NCBI GenBank assembly: GCA_947502815.1
Contig: CANNBH010000001.1
Span: forward strand, 1,178,001-1,242,000
Direction: 5' to 3'
Length of the DNA: 64,000 bases
DNA from: an uncultured Erythrobacter sp.
GTDB lineage: Bacteria > Pseudomonadota > Alphaproteobacteria > Sphingomonadales > Sphingomonadaceae
The stretch's first letter is position 1. Each line of letters starts with the position of its first letter. Positions 1-11,300 of the stretch are shown here, in pieces. The notes under the pieces are model-generated. The model worked only from the letters and a program-made list of their open reading frames with translations. It made no database searches and was not told where the DNA came from. A program made the position numbers and the translations under genes.

Positions 1-72
1 GCGCGGCTCAACACCTATGACCGCGAACGGGTGCCGCTCGATGATCAGGTTCAGTTCCTCGGCTGGGAATAA
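1..72 (+). CDS. C-terminal end of an unidentified protein (partial)
   Basis: The window opens inside a frame-1 reading frame that runs to a TAA at 70-72 and encodes 23 residues ending in QVQFLGWE. The fragment is too short to assign a family. It lies on the same strand as the secretion operon downstream but is separated from it by 287 bases, so it is probably a different transcription unit. It could be a chance open frame, but uninterrupted reading with GC-rich codon choice up to the stop favours a real gene end. Confidence 0.4.
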   Translation, partial: ARLNTYDRERVPLDDQVQFLGWE

Positions 73-197
73 GGGCCGGGTTCGATTTGCGCGAATCGTT
101 GGCCCGTGCGCGACCTCAAAAGGGTGCCGCCGCGAAGGCGCCGTGTGATCGAGGGTTGCAAATTGCGCACCTCCGCTGAAAATGCTTGGCTTTTCCG

Positions 198-231
198 TGT
201 CCAAGATGGGGACAGACCACCAAAACTGTCC
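198..231. promoter_or_regulatory. Candidate activator/repressor site: TGTCC-N7-GGACA-N12-TGTCC
   Basis: TGTCC (198-202) and its inverse GGACA (210-214) form a dyad with a 7-base spacer, and a further TGTCC follows at 227-231. A possible -10 (TACTAT, 238-243) lies just downstream and has no -35, which would fit an activator-dependent promoter. The site is inferred from symmetry only. Confidence 0.25.
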
Positions 232-283
232 AATTCATACTATTGAAGCCCCCGCGCGGCGGGTAGAACCATTCTGAAGCAAT

Positions 284-321
284 GGGGGTGAAAACCCCTC
301 CATATAGGAGCAACCTGCTCC
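284..321 (+). promoter_or_regulatory. Two tandem stem-loops in the leader of the CHAT/TPS operon
   Basis: The first stem is GGGGT/ACCCC (285-289 with 294-298) closing a GAAA tetraloop, extendable by one G-U pair. The second is GGAGCA/TGCTCC (307-312 with 316-321) with a 3-base loop. Neither is followed by a T-run, so they are poor terminators. They lie 38 to 76 bases before the GTG start at 360 and probably sit in the 5' untranslated leader. Roles in mRNA stability or translation control are possible but not shown. Confidence 0.35.
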
Positions 322-359
322 GTTTGATAAATCAGTCCATTAGGTAAGGGGGAACGCCT

Positions 360-3300
360 GTGGGACGTTTGACTGCAGCAATTTCAGCGGCTTTTGTGGT
401 GTCGGCGGCATGCCTGACGCTCGGCTCTATAGGGGCATCTGCACAAACCGGCTCAGTCCTGATCCGCGACAGTTTTCCAATTGGCGATAGCGATGGCATT
501 TTGTGCCAAGTGCAAGATCGCAGCGTCGCAAATCCGGCCAAACAGGGTATTTTCGATCGCCGCTGGGCCGTGGTTTGCCGCGACAATCCGCAACCGATCG
601 CCGAAATATTCGCGTTTGAGGATTTCAACGCGGCTGCCAAAGACGCCGTGCGATCCATGCGCCGTTTCCCGGTTACATGCTCATCCGCTGCGGCCACGGC
701 CGGGCCTGTCTCAGGCTCTCAAAAACAGCAATGCTTGGTCGATGATAGCGAGCTCAAGTGGAGCCAGATCACCGCGCAATCGGACGACCTGATTTTTTAC
801 GCCGAAGGCTTCGCCGCTTATGACGATGCGACGGTTCTGGCCTTGCGGTCGGTGCTGAGCAATTCCATTGCAGACGGCACGATTGACGTTGCCTCGACCT
901 CCGTTTCTGACCCGCTGTCCTTTGCGCGGGTGCAGGCCGAAACGCTGAAACCCGAACAGGCTTTGGCAGAGGGGTATCGCCGCAATTTGGCGGGCGAATA
1001 CGCCGAGGCTGCGGCCTATTTTGAAACGCTTCAACAGCGGCTTGAAGGCGATGCGGAATCGTCGATCAATCCGGGCGAGTTCTTCGTCAACCGCGCCTTG
1101 CAAAAAAGCAATCTGGGTGAGTTTAGCGTCGCCAACCGTTTGTTTGCGCAGGCGGCGGATTTGGGCGGAGATGATCCGATCACCGCGCGGCTATTGCGCA
1201 ATTTTGAAGCGATCCATCTGCTCAATCAAGGTTTTGATCAGGCCGCGATTGAACGCCTAAATCAGGATCTGGAAGGCACCGCGAGCGGCGCTGCGAGTGT
1301 CGATGGCGATTTGTCGATCACACTGCCCATTTCGGAACGTTTGAACCGGGCACAGTCGAGCGGATATCTGTTTGGGATCGTCGATGAGTTAAGCCTGACA
1401 GTGGAAGAACGCGCGCAGATAATTGACGCTCAGGCGCTGCAGATCAGAGGCACAGCGAAACGGATCAACGGCGACCATGATGGCGCGCGGGCAGACCTGA
1501 TCAGGGCCTATGAAGAAGCGATTGCCGTACGCGATGGCCGGGTGACATCAATCACGAGGTTGCGCAGCCAAGTCCTTGGAGATCTTGCTTTAATTGCTGA
1601 GCGGCGCGGTTCGATTGGTGATGCCGAATCCTATTTGCGCAACGCTCTTTCGCTGCTTCAGGCGCAATACCCCGAACGCCGGACAGTCAGCGCCACAGAG
1701 GCCAGACTGGCGGCGTTTCTGCTGCGGCAGGGCCGCGATGATGAGGCTATGGCATTGTATGCCAAAGTGGTGGATCGCGCCGTGGGCAAACGCAACGCCA
1801 TCACCGGTTTTGCCAATCAGTTGAACCCCTATTACCGCCGGCTTGCATCGCAGGTTGATGGCGATCCCGAAGCAGCCGAAGCGTTCTTCCGCGCGGCCCA
1901 AGTTTTGATCCGCCCCGGCGTTGCAGAGACGCAAGCGATCCTTGCTCGCCGGTTGAGTGCCAATTCGGACGAGGCATCGCGCCTTTTCCGGCAATCGATC
2001 GATCTGGGGCGCGAGATTGAACGCTCTCGCATCCGCTTTGAGGCTCTCGCCAACGGTCCGCAATCTCCCGCCTCGCGTGCACAATTGGAGGAATTGTCGG
2101 GCCAGATTACCACGCTTGAACGCTCTCAAATCAACACTCAGGTGCAACTGAACGCCTATCCGCAATATCGCGCGGTGTCGCCTTCCTCACTTGAGCTCAG
2201 CGAATTCCGTGCCGTTTTGCGCCCCGGCGAAGTTTATGCCCGGATCGCCATCGTCAGTGATGATGTTTTCATGTTCTACGCCGATCAAAACAAGGCGGTG
2301 GCATACCGGGTTGATATGACCGCTGGTGAGCTAGACGAACAGGTCAATATTATCCGCGACACCATCTCGGTTTTTGATGCGGGGGTGTATTCGACCTACC
2401 CGTTCGACATTGCTGCAGCGCGCGGGCTCTATGTGAAATTGTTCGAGCCGATTGCGAGTGAAATCGCCAATGCCAGCCATGTGATCTTTGAACCCGATGG
2501 CGCCATGCTGCGCTTGCCGATCGATCTGTTGGTGGCGGATGATGCATCGGTTGCGATGTATGAAGCGCGGCTTGAAAATCCCAACGCCGATGAATTTGAC
2601 TTTACCGGTGTCAATTGGATGGGACGCGGTCGGATGGTCAGCACGGCTGTCTCGGCTGAGGCCTTTGTGCAATCGCGCAAAGTCGAACGATCAGCAGGGA
2701 CGCAGCAATATTTGGGGCTGGGTGAAAACGCGCCGATTGGGGAGGCCTATCCCGCTTCTTTTCTGGCGCAGGGTTCTGCCGGTGCCAGCGATTGCTATTG
2801 GCCGGTCAGCCAATGGAACAACCCGATTGATGCAGGCGAACTTTCCACCGCGGCCAATTTGATCGGAATGGATCAATCACTGGTGCTCACCAACGCCAGT
2901 TTCACTGATGATGCGATCAAGACAAAAGATGATCTCAACAATTACCGGGTGCTGCATTTCGCAACGCACGGTCTGGTCACGCCGCCCAATTCCAATTGCC
3001 CGGCAAAACCGGCTTTGGTGACATCGTTTGGATCAGACGATTCGGACGGATTGCTGAGCTTTGAGGAGATCTTTGAGCTCGACCTTGATGCCGATCTGGT
3101 GATCCTTTCCGCATGCGATACGGCGGGCGCGGCCAGCGTCGAAGCCACGCGCGCAGCCGGTCTATCCAGTGGCGGCGGGTCTGAACTCGAAGGGTTGGTG
3201 CGGGCCTTTATCGGATCAGGCGCGCGCGCTGTTATGGCGAGCCATTGGCCAGCTCCTGATGACTTTGCCGCAACGGAGCGGTTGATGTCGGAAATGTTCC

Positions 3301-3509
3301 GGCTTGGCCGCTCACAGACGGTCGGCGCGGCTTTGTCGGGATCGCGTGAATTGCTGATGGACGATGCGGAAACCTCGCACCCATTTTATTGGGCCGGTTT
3401 TGCGGTGATCGGCGATGCGGCGCGGCCGCTTTTGGCTGACCCGCTCCCGCCCAGCAGCACCACATCCATCGCTGCACGCTCTTCCAGCAGCAAGGGCGCG
3501 GCAGAATGA
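360..3509 (+). CDS. Exported TPR-CHAT (caspase-like) protein
   Basis: This 1049-residue protein starts with GTG after a purine-rich GGGGGA. A signal peptide (hydrophobic core about residues 5-27, ending ASA-Q at 28/29) predicts export. Residues about 30-190 are an unassigned Cys-containing domain. Residues about 190-560 are helical TPR-like repeats rich in A/E/L/R. Residues about 600-1025 are a CHAT domain, a caspase/separase-fold peptidase, with the expected His in ATHG (H870), Cys in LSACDT (C919) and the late CHAT block with ASHW. CHAT proteins are usually cytoplasmic effectors, so export is unusual. The stop overlaps the next start by four bases (ATGA), indicating tight translational coupling to the TpsB transporter. 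Likely roles are processing of the TpsA exoprotein or of a surface target; both are inferences. The CHAT call is secure; substrate and compartment are not. Confidence 0.9.
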   Translation: MGRLTAAISAAFVVSAACLTLGSIGASAQTGSVLIRDSFPIGDSDGILCQVQDRSVANPAKQGIFDRRWAVVCRDNPQPIAEIFAFEDFNAAAKDAVRSMRRFPVTCSSAAATAGPVSGSQKQQCLVDDSELKWSQITAQSDDLIFYAEGFAAYDDATVLALRSVLSNSIADGTIDVASTSVSDPLSFARVQAETLKPEQALAEGYRRNLAGEYAEAAAYFETLQQRLEGDAESSINPGEFFVNRALQKSNLGEFSVANRLFAQAADLGGDDPITARLLRNFEAIHLLNQGFDQAAIERLNQDLEGTASGAASVDGDLSITLPISERLNRAQSSGYLFGIVDELSLTVEERAQIIDAQALQIRGTAKRINGDHDGARADLIRAYEEAIAVRDGRVTSITRLRSQVLGDLALIAERRGSIGDAESYLRNALSLLQAQYPERRTVSATEARLAAFLLRQGRDDEAMALYAKVVDRAVGKRNAITGFANQLNPYYRRLASQVDGDPEAAEAFFRAAQVLIRPGVAETQAILARRLSANSDEASRLFRQSIDLGREIERSRIRFEALANGPQSPASRAQLEELSGQITTLERSQINTQVQLNAYPQYRAVSPSSLELSEFRAVLRPGEVYARIAIVSDDVFMFYADQNKAVAYRVDMTAGELDEQVNIIRDTISVFDAGVYSTYPFDIAAARGLYVKLFEPIASEIANASHVIFEPDGAMLRLPIDLLVADDASVAMYEARLENPNADEFDFTGVNWMGRGRMVSTAVSAEAFVQSRKVERSAGTQQYLGLGENAPIGEAYPASFLAQGSAGASDCYWPVSQWNNPIDAGELSTAANLIGMDQSLVLTNASFTDDAIKTKDDLNNYRVLHFATHGLVTPPNSNCPAKPALVTSFGSDDSDGLLSFEEIFELDLDADLVILSACDTAGAASVEATRAAGLSSGGGSELEGLVRAFIGSGARAVMASHWPAPDDFAATERLMSEMFRLGRSQTVGAALSGSRELLMDDAETSHPFYWAGFAVIGDAARPLLADPLPPSSTTSIAARSSSSKGAAE

Positions 3510-5341
3510 CCTTTCGAAAAATGGCCAAGACATTGGAACACACTATTTCACAGTCACTCGTCCTTTCGCCCTTCAAACGAACGGTTCTGGCTCTCGGCAC
3601 GGTCGCTTTGGCAGTGCCGGGTGTTGCCCATGCGCAAACGGCGGGTGCGCCGACGCGTGAAGAATTGCAGCGGCCGGATATTGAGAGTGAGCTGCGTGGT
3701 GATCCCAGCCCCGTGTCTGTTGCAAACGAGGTTGAGCGCGCGCCGTGCCCTCTATCCGCGCCACAATTTGCGGATTTGACATTCACATTCTCCGATGCGG
3801 AATTCAGCGGTCTGGGTTCTGTTGATCCGGGGCTGCTCTCTGACAGTTGGTCAGGTTTGGTGGGGCAGGAAATTCCGGTGGCGGCGATCTGCGATATTCG
3901 TGACCGCGCAGCGACAATTCTGCGCGCGCAAGGGTATCTCGCTGCGGTTCAAGTGCCGGTGCAAACGATTGGCGAAGGCACCGTAAAATTTGACGTTTTG
4001 CTGGCGCGCATTCGTCAGGTTCAGGTGCGCGGCGATGCGGGGCCGTCTGCGGGCGCTCTGCGCCGGGTTCTGTCCGAATTGGAAGGGCAAAGCGTCTTTA
4101 ACGCCAACGACGCGGAGCGGTATCTGCTGCTGGCGCGCGATATTCCCGGCCTTGATGTGCGGTTGACGCTTCAACCGCTAACCTCAGATCAAGGGGGACA
4201 ACCGGGCGATGTTGTGGGCGTGTTTGACGTGTCGAATACTCCCATCATTGTGGACGCCAATGTCCAGAATTTCGGCTCCCCCCAAATCGGGCGCTTTGGC
4301 GGACTTGCACGCGTGCGGGTGAATGGCATCACGGGCCTTGGCGATGAAACCATGGTCAGCGTCTATTCCGCGCAAGATTTCAACGAACAGCTGGTTTTTT
4401 CCGGGCACCATGAATTCCGCGTGGGATCAGAAGGGTTGACCTTGGGCATCGCAGGCACGCTCGCCTTCACCGAACCCGATGTCGCAGGCCCCAATGTGTT
4501 CAGTTCTGAAACCTTTGTTGGCTCTACCTATGCACGGTATCCGTTGATCCGGTCGCAAGCTGAAAACCTGACCCTATCAGCAGGCGCGGATTTCATCGAT
4601 CAACAGGTCGAGTTTACGGGTCTGGATTTCACTGAGGACAGTTTGCGCGTGGGGTTTTTGCGCCTCGATTATTGGGGCAGCGACAGCGAAAGCCTAAATG
4701 GCACCGGCGGTTACTCCGCGTTTGAACCAAAGCTGGCCTATGAAGCCAACCTGGAGGTGCGCCAAGGCATCGATGCCTTTGGCGCGAGCCCGTCGTGCGG
4801 CGTGGGCTTTGTCAATTGCATTGCTCCGGGCTTTATCCCTCCCAGCCGCCTTGATGCTGATCCAAGCGGGCTTTTGGTGCGCGCCGAAACCGGCGTCACA
4901 TACCGCCCGACACCGCTGTTTGGAATGAGAGCGCGGACGCGGTTCCAATATTCGCCTGATGCCTTGCTCGGATATGAGCAGTTTTCCGGCGGCAACTTTA
5001 CGGTCGGGCGCGGTTACGATCCGGGCGCAATAATCGGCGACACTGGGTTCGGTGCGCAATTTGAACTGTTTTACGGCAGCTTGATGCCAGAAACGGCGGA
5101 GAGCTCAGCGATTCAACCTTTCGTGTTCTTCGATTTGGCTCAGGTTTCGGTGAACAATGTGCCCGGCGATAAAGACCGGCTCTATTCGACCGGCGGCGGC
5201 ATGCGGGTGTCTATTGGCCGGCAGGCGGTCTTAGACGTGATCGTGGCCGTCCCGCTGAAACAAACAGATTTTGCCACAAGCAAAGGCAGCGCGCGCGCCC
5301 TTGTTTCGCTGACCGTGCAATTGGAGCCGTGGCTCAATTGA
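3506..5341 (+). CDS. TpsB-family outer-membrane transporter (ShlB/FhaC/HecB type)
   Basis: A 611-residue protein of typical TpsB size. The long leader ends in a signal peptidase site (AHA-Q, 43/44); an alternative start is Met6 at 3521. After a short periplasmic segment come POTRA-like regions (about residues 75-230, with RIRQVQVRG marking a POTRA strand). A C-terminal 16-strand-type beta-barrel follows (about 240-611). The lid-loop signature VRGY appears as VGRGY near residue 505. The family passes an unfolded partner exoprotein through the outer membrane. The start overlaps the CHAT stop (ATGA) and the TpsA start follows after 17 bases, so the three genes form one operon. Family assignment is firm; the partner is almost certainly the adjacent giant protein. 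Confidence 0.93.
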   Translation: MTFRKMAKTLEHTISQSLVLSPFKRTVLALGTVALAVPGVAHAQTAGAPTREELQRPDIESELRGDPSPVSVANEVERAPCPLSAPQFADLTFTFSDAEFSGLGSVDPGLLSDSWSGLVGQEIPVAAICDIRDRAATILRAQGYLAAVQVPVQTIGEGTVKFDVLLARIRQVQVRGDAGPSAGALRRVLSELEGQSVFNANDAERYLLLARDIPGLDVRLTLQPLTSDQGGQPGDVVGVFDVSNTPIIVDANVQNFGSPQIGRFGGLARVRVNGITGLGDETMVSVYSAQDFNEQLVFSGHHEFRVGSEGLTLGIAGTLAFTEPDVAGPNVFSSETFVGSTYARYPLIRSQAENLTLSAGADFIDQQVEFTGLDFTEDSLRVGFLRLDYWGSDSESLNGTGGYSAFEPKLAYEANLEVRQGIDAFGASPSCGVGFVNCIAPGFIPPSRLDADPSGLLVRAETGVTYRPTPLFGMRARTRFQYSPDALLGYEQFSGGNFTVGRGYDPGAIIGDTGFGAQFELFYGSLMPETAESSAIQPFVFFDLAQVSVNNVPGDKDRLYSTGGGMRVSIGRQAVLDVIVAVPLKQTDFATSKGSARALVSLTVQLEPWLN

Positions 5342-5358
5342 GCCAGCGGGAGAGTATG

Positions 5359-8300
5359 ATGAACAACACCCAGAAACACACACTTTCCGTTCAGTCTAAA
5401 GCACGCCGATCCAATACGCGGCATCTGTGGATGGGCAGCGCGTCGGTTATGGCCGCTGCGGCGGCCTTGACTGCGGCACCGACGCCAGCCTTTGCGCAAA
5501 GTGCGACGGGGGCGTCTTCGGGTGTTCCGGTTGCCGCGCAAGACCGGTTTGATCCGCGCAATCTGGGATCGCGCGCGCGCAGTGCTTCCCGTAGCGTTGG
5601 GCGAGGCGGCATTGATCGCGAAGTTCCAGCAGAAATGCCTGGCGCTCGCGGCGTAACCGCTCGTCCAAATCGTATGCCCGAAATCCTGCCTGATTTTGGC
5701 GGAAACACGGTGGCTGCGCCGGTGCAAACGCAGGTCAATGTGGGGTCGGCCTCCACCATTCCTACGGTTCCGATTGACGCCACCCAGATCAACCCATCAG
5801 GTCCGATCATCAATGTGACGACTGATCCAGTGGAACGCGCTATCATCGCCACCCCAGGTATTGCGGGCATTAATGTGAACGCCTTTGCCGTCTATGATGA
5901 TGTGCAGATTGAATTCAATCCGAGCGCGGCCGTTGACCGAGTCAACGTTTTGGCCAGTTCTGCGATTATCGATTGGACCACGTTTGATGCAGGCGCAGCG
6001 GGAACCGAGGTCACATTCCTTGGCACCGGTAGCAATTTGGAGTTCACCTCCTCGTTAAGCGATTACACCGTGCTCAACCGCGTGCTGACGCCCGGTTTTG
6101 ACAGCGCGATCCGAATTGATGGCGGCGTTACCACAAGCACGTTCAGTGGCTCGGGTACGGGCGGCAATATTTGGTTTTACAGCGCGGGCGGAATTATCGT
6201 CGGCGATACCGGCAGTTTTGATGTCGGCAGTCTGTTGCTCACCACCAGCGACATCGACCCCGCTGATGTGATCAATGGCGCGTTTGATGTGACTTTCACC
6301 GGCACATCCAACAGCGCATCGGCGATCCGCATTGATGGAGGGGCGTCGATCCGGGCGAACAATCCCAACAGCTATGTCGCAATGGTTGCGCCGCGAATTG
6401 AACAAAATGGCACTGTCACGGTCAACGGATCAGCCGCTTATGTTGCTGCCGAAGAAGCGACCATGATTATTGAAAATGGTCTGTTCGATATCTCAGTTGC
6501 GGTTGGCACCGAAGACACCAATGGCATCGTGCACGGTGAAACTGGTTCCACTGGCGGGGCAGCCTCCACCGGGATCACGGATGAGCAAGCGATTTACTTC
6601 GTTGCTGTGCCAAAGAATGATGCGATCACAATGCTGGTCGGCGGGGTTGTTGGTTACGATGCGGCTGCTTCTGCATCGTTCGACAACGGCCGGATCATCC
6701 TGACGACTGGCGACACGGTTGGGGTCAACACGCAACCGGTCAACATAGGCGGAAGCAACGTCGATGTTTCGACCAACTTTGTTGATACGACGGTCAATGG
6801 CGGTCCTGCGGGCAGCGTCACGATTGAGAACATCGAACTGACCAGCACGACTGAAGTGTTCGCCGAAGGCTCAATTACGCTTCAATCCAATGGTACAGCA
6901 GACGATCAACGCACCGTCATCGTCGATGGATTCGGCGGACGCGCGGCGGATCTCAGCCTAACAGCTGGCGAGGCGGTCAACTTACGAGCTTCTGGCACTG
7001 GCATTATTGATGTCGCAGGATCGCTAAGCATCACGGCTGGCGATGGCGCGGGCAATGGCGGCGATATATCGTTGGTCGCCACGACCAAAGGTGCAGGGGT
7101 ATCCCCGTTTGTCGGAGGAACCATTTCGACCGGCGGAAACCTTACGCTGGATGGATCCGGGCGCGGCTTGGATGATACGGGTGCATTTCCTAACAATGGC
7201 GGCAATGGCGTTGGAGGAGACGGCGTTGGCGGCAATGTTTCATTGAATATCGAAGATGACGGCGCTGTTATTGTTGATGGCAGCCTCATCTTGGATTCTT
7301 CGGCAAATGGCGGTTTGGGTTCTGCCCAAAGCGGTTCGGCAACGGCCGGTTCAATCGTCTTCGGTATTTCTTCGGGCTCGCTTAGCGTCAGCGGGGATAT
7401 TGTCTTGGATGCGAGTGCGAATAATGCAGGCACGCTAACATCCAGCTCCACCGCATTGATCGGCAGCTCGTCAACAGCTGGTGATGTCACAGTCAACCTA
7501 TCAGGCGGATCAATTGATGCCGCAGGTTTTGCAATCAGCGCCGCTGCTGAAGCCTCTTCGGGAACAGATTCGTCTGTCGCTCAGTCCAACGATGCGATCG
7601 CAGGCGACGTCGCGATCAATGTGACTGGCGGCGTTCATGCATTCAGCTCAATTAACATTGATGCATCCAGCCTGGCCGCGCCTTCGTTTGATGGCGTTTC
7701 AGCTTCGGGATCTTTTGGTGGGATAGCCAGTCGCGGCACTACGAGCATCTTGGTTACAAATGCGGGCACGGGTCTCGACGTAGGCGGGAATCTATCGATT
7801 TTTGCGACCGCCGACGGAGAAACCAGCGGCGCGTCGGGTGATACCGTCAATGTTTCGGTCCTTGATACAGGGCTAGGGAGCGGCTCTGGCCTCTTTGTTG
7901 GCGGCGATCTTGATATATTCGCAGATGCCTCAGGAGGCGCGCCAGGCACGGTTGCATTGGGCGCAGTGATCAACATTTCAGCGGATAACGGTCAATTGAG
8001 CGCAGGCGCGCTGACCGTGTCCGCCAATGCTTTCCGCGACGTGTTCTCTTCCAATTTCGCGCTGCAGGGCACCGCATTCGAAGGCGGCACGGTTGACGTT
8101 GTCTCCACCAACGGCGGCGTCTTGAATGTTAGCGGCTCCAGCAGAATATCTGCGAACGGCACAGGCGGAACGGATTCCAGTCAAGCTGGTCTGGGTCTCG
8201 GCCAAGGCGGAGCCATTTCTATTCTAGCGGATGACGGTACGATCATCTTCTCCGACGAACTGCGTCTTGGTGCAAATGGCTTTGCGTTTGCCAGCTCCAA

Positions 8301-11300
8301 CAATGCCGGCGTTCCATCACAAGGTCTGGGCGGTACCGTGGACATCACGGTTCAAGGAAGTTCGGGCAGCCTGAGCTTTGCGGACATCGACGCGGGTACG
8401 GATGGCACTTTCAGCTTCGACGGGGAATTTGTCGATACCTTCTTTGTCGGCAACGGCAGCGGCGGCGTTGGCGGGACCACCCAATTCAATGTTCTTGGCG
8501 GCACTCTTACTGCGGCGGATATCTTTGTTACCTCCGATGGCGAAGGCGGGCCGGGCGGCGAAGACCCCGATGGCAGTATGACGAATGGCTTGTTCAATAC
8601 AGGCGATGGCGGTGCGGGCACCGGCGGGCAAGTCACCTTCAATATCGATGGCGGCGATGCAACCGTCACCAACCTGACCGTTTCGGCCAGCGGTAGCGGG
8701 GGAAGCGGTGCATTTGGTTCCGACACCAACGGCACCAATGCCGGAGATGGCGGTGACGCAATTGGCGGTACGGCGACGCTCAATGCCTTGTCCGGGACCC
8801 TGACCGTAACAGACACGCTATCGGTCGAAGCGACCGGCAATCGCGATTCAGGTTTTGGCCGGATCTTTGGCGGCGAAGGCGGCGATGCGCGCGGGGCTCC
8901 CGGCGGCAATGGCGGTTCGTCGACTGGCGGCACTGCAGTCTTTAACATGACCGGATCCGCGGTTGTGAATGCCAATGCGGTGGTTGTCTCCACGCAAGCC
9001 TTTGGCGGTGATGGCGGCGATTCTGATGCCTCGTTTACGGGAGCCCCCGACGCGGGCGGCGGCGATGGCGGCGATGGCGTTGGCGGTGACGCGATCTTTA
9101 ACGACACAGCCGGCGATATAACTTTTGGCTCTCTAACCGTGAATGCCAGCGGGCAGGGCGGCAGCGGCGGCGGGAGTTTTGGCATTTCAACCGGCGATGC
9201 GGTTGGTGCTGGTGGGGCCGGCGGCAACGGTATCGGCGGCAACGCGCTCATTTCGCTGAACCAAGATGATGCCGATCCCAAAGACTACAGCGTCATTTCG
9301 CGCGGTGTTGGCGGCACTGGCGGGTTTGGCGCAATCGGAGGCCTAGGCGGTTTCGGCATTGGCGGCATTGCTGAACTGGCGATCAACAATGTCGCGGTTG
9401 TGTTTGACCAACTGACCATTGATGCCACGGCTACCGGCGGCGACGGCGGCTTTGTCGATGGTGTGCTTGTATCCGACGGTGCCGATGGCGGCGATGCAGA
9501 CGGCGGCGAGGCTCGATTGGTCGTCTCTGGACAGGATGCTGATTTCCAAGCGAACAGCAGCGTTGCCATATCAGCAGGAGCCACCGGCGGCGCTGGCCAA
9601 AGCGGTTCCTTTAGCTTCACCACCGGGGTCGACAGCGGCAGCGGCGGCGATGGCGGTAATGCTGTTGGCGGATCGGCGACCGTTGATGTCACCGATGGTG
9701 CCAACATCACGATCGACGCAGACAGCTTTGCGGTGAACTCCGACAGCTTCGGCGGCGCAGGCGGCGATGGTCAGGGTAATTCCGTCGGCGGCGCTCAAGG
9801 GATCGGCGGCTCTGGCGGCGATGGCACAGGGGGAATTGTCGGTGTCACCGCGTCGACCGGTGCAGATGTTCTTATTCAATCGGGTTCGGGACCGTTCCTG
9901 CTTTCCAGCATCGGCACAGGCGGCGCTGGCGGGCTTGGCGGCTCTGGCGGCCCAGGCGGTGTAGGCGGCGATGGCGGCATTGGAACAGGCGGATCGCCTT
10001 TGTTGAGAGCGACGGGCGCCTCGATAACCACCGGTGACGTCGAATTGTTGGCGGTTGGTCAAGGCGGCGATGGCGGCCAGGGCGGATTGTCAGATGTTGT
10101 AGTGGCCGTAATCTTTGGCCCATCCGGTGTGGGCGGCGATGGCAATGGCGGTTCGCCCACCATTGAAGTGATCGAGGGCAGCCCCGGCATCCTTAACCTT
10201 GGTGATGTCACAATTACCGCTGGCGGTTCCGGCGGCACAGGGAATACCGCCGGTCTCGGCTTGGGCGGTCAAGTTACGATCAGCGACCGTTCGACCGATC
10301 CCAACGGGTTGATCACTATGGGCGATCTGTTGATTGATGCGGTCGGTGATTCTGGCACGGATGCGGGCCTTTTAACGATTACATCGGATAGCGGCCCAAT
10401 CACCGTTGGTGGAGCGTTTGTCGCTGCGGTTTCCGGCGATATGGACTTTACCATGATTGGTGATGGCCAGTTGGTTGTTTCAGAGGGTGTATTCTTGGCT
10501 GCATCCCGCGACATCGGCGTGCGGCATGCAAATCCAGCGACTGGCGTCAGTGCGATTGATGTTGGCACGACGTTCACTGCGCAAGCGCTCAGCGATTTCA
10601 ATGCGTCGGATAACGGCAATATCAATTCGACCAGAGACGTATCGATCACAGCTGAAAACATCAGCTATGACAATATCTTCAGCACCAGGACGGTCAGCCT
10701 TACTGCAACCAATGGCGATATAACTGGCACTAGCACCGGCACCATTACCGCGTCAGCTGTGAATGATGCGATCAATTTGACTGCAACAGACAATGTGACC
10801 TTCGGAACGTTGAACACCGTTGATGGCGATCCCGCCACACGGGACGGCAATATCGATGTCGACGCAGGCGGCGATATTGTCGGTGTCAGCGCGATCTCCG
10901 GTCAGTTCATTGATTTTGATGCGCCCGGGCTGGTCATGGTCGGGACAGTGGACACTCTTGAGACCAGCATTGGCACGGTTACGATCAACGCCGGTGAGAT
11001 TGATCTTGGGGCGCTCAACGCCCGCTTCATCTCCAACCTTACCAGTGACACGGGCGATATTGCGATCGGCTCAATATCCGGCCTCACAGATGTGAGTTTG
11101 GATTCAGCAGCCGACATTATCATCGGCACCGCCGATACGGGCGGATTTTCTGCCGACGCCTTGGCGGGGAACATCTCTATCGGTTCGCTAACAACCACCG
11201 GCGTTTCTGATGTGCGGCTGAATGCTGGCGACGATGTCAGTTACGATACGATTGATGGTGCGCGCCTCGTTACCCTGAACAGCAACACAATCACAGGCGG

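Larger units (their letters stand above)
73..359. other. Intergenic leader upstream of the CHAT/TPS operon
   Basis: This 287-base stretch holds no convincing gene. It contains three TGTCC/GGACA motifs (198-231) and two short stem-loops (284-321) just before the first gene of the operon. No clear -35/-10 pair was found. A TACTAT at 238-243 could be a -10, but it lacks a good -35 at normal spacing. Confidence 0.5.

Noticed and set aside
8352..9281. 309-residue minus-strand reading frame, Pro/Ser-rich, inside the TpsA gene
   Set aside because: It is the antisense shadow of Gly/Asp-rich codons; no ribosome-binding site and no domain. Many similar frames occur along 5391-16815.
8440..10290. CRISPR-like impression from the repeated GGC-rich motifs
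   Set aside because: Repeats are irregular in length and sequence, lie in one open frame and encode protein repeats; there are no constant direct repeats with unique spacers and no cas genes.
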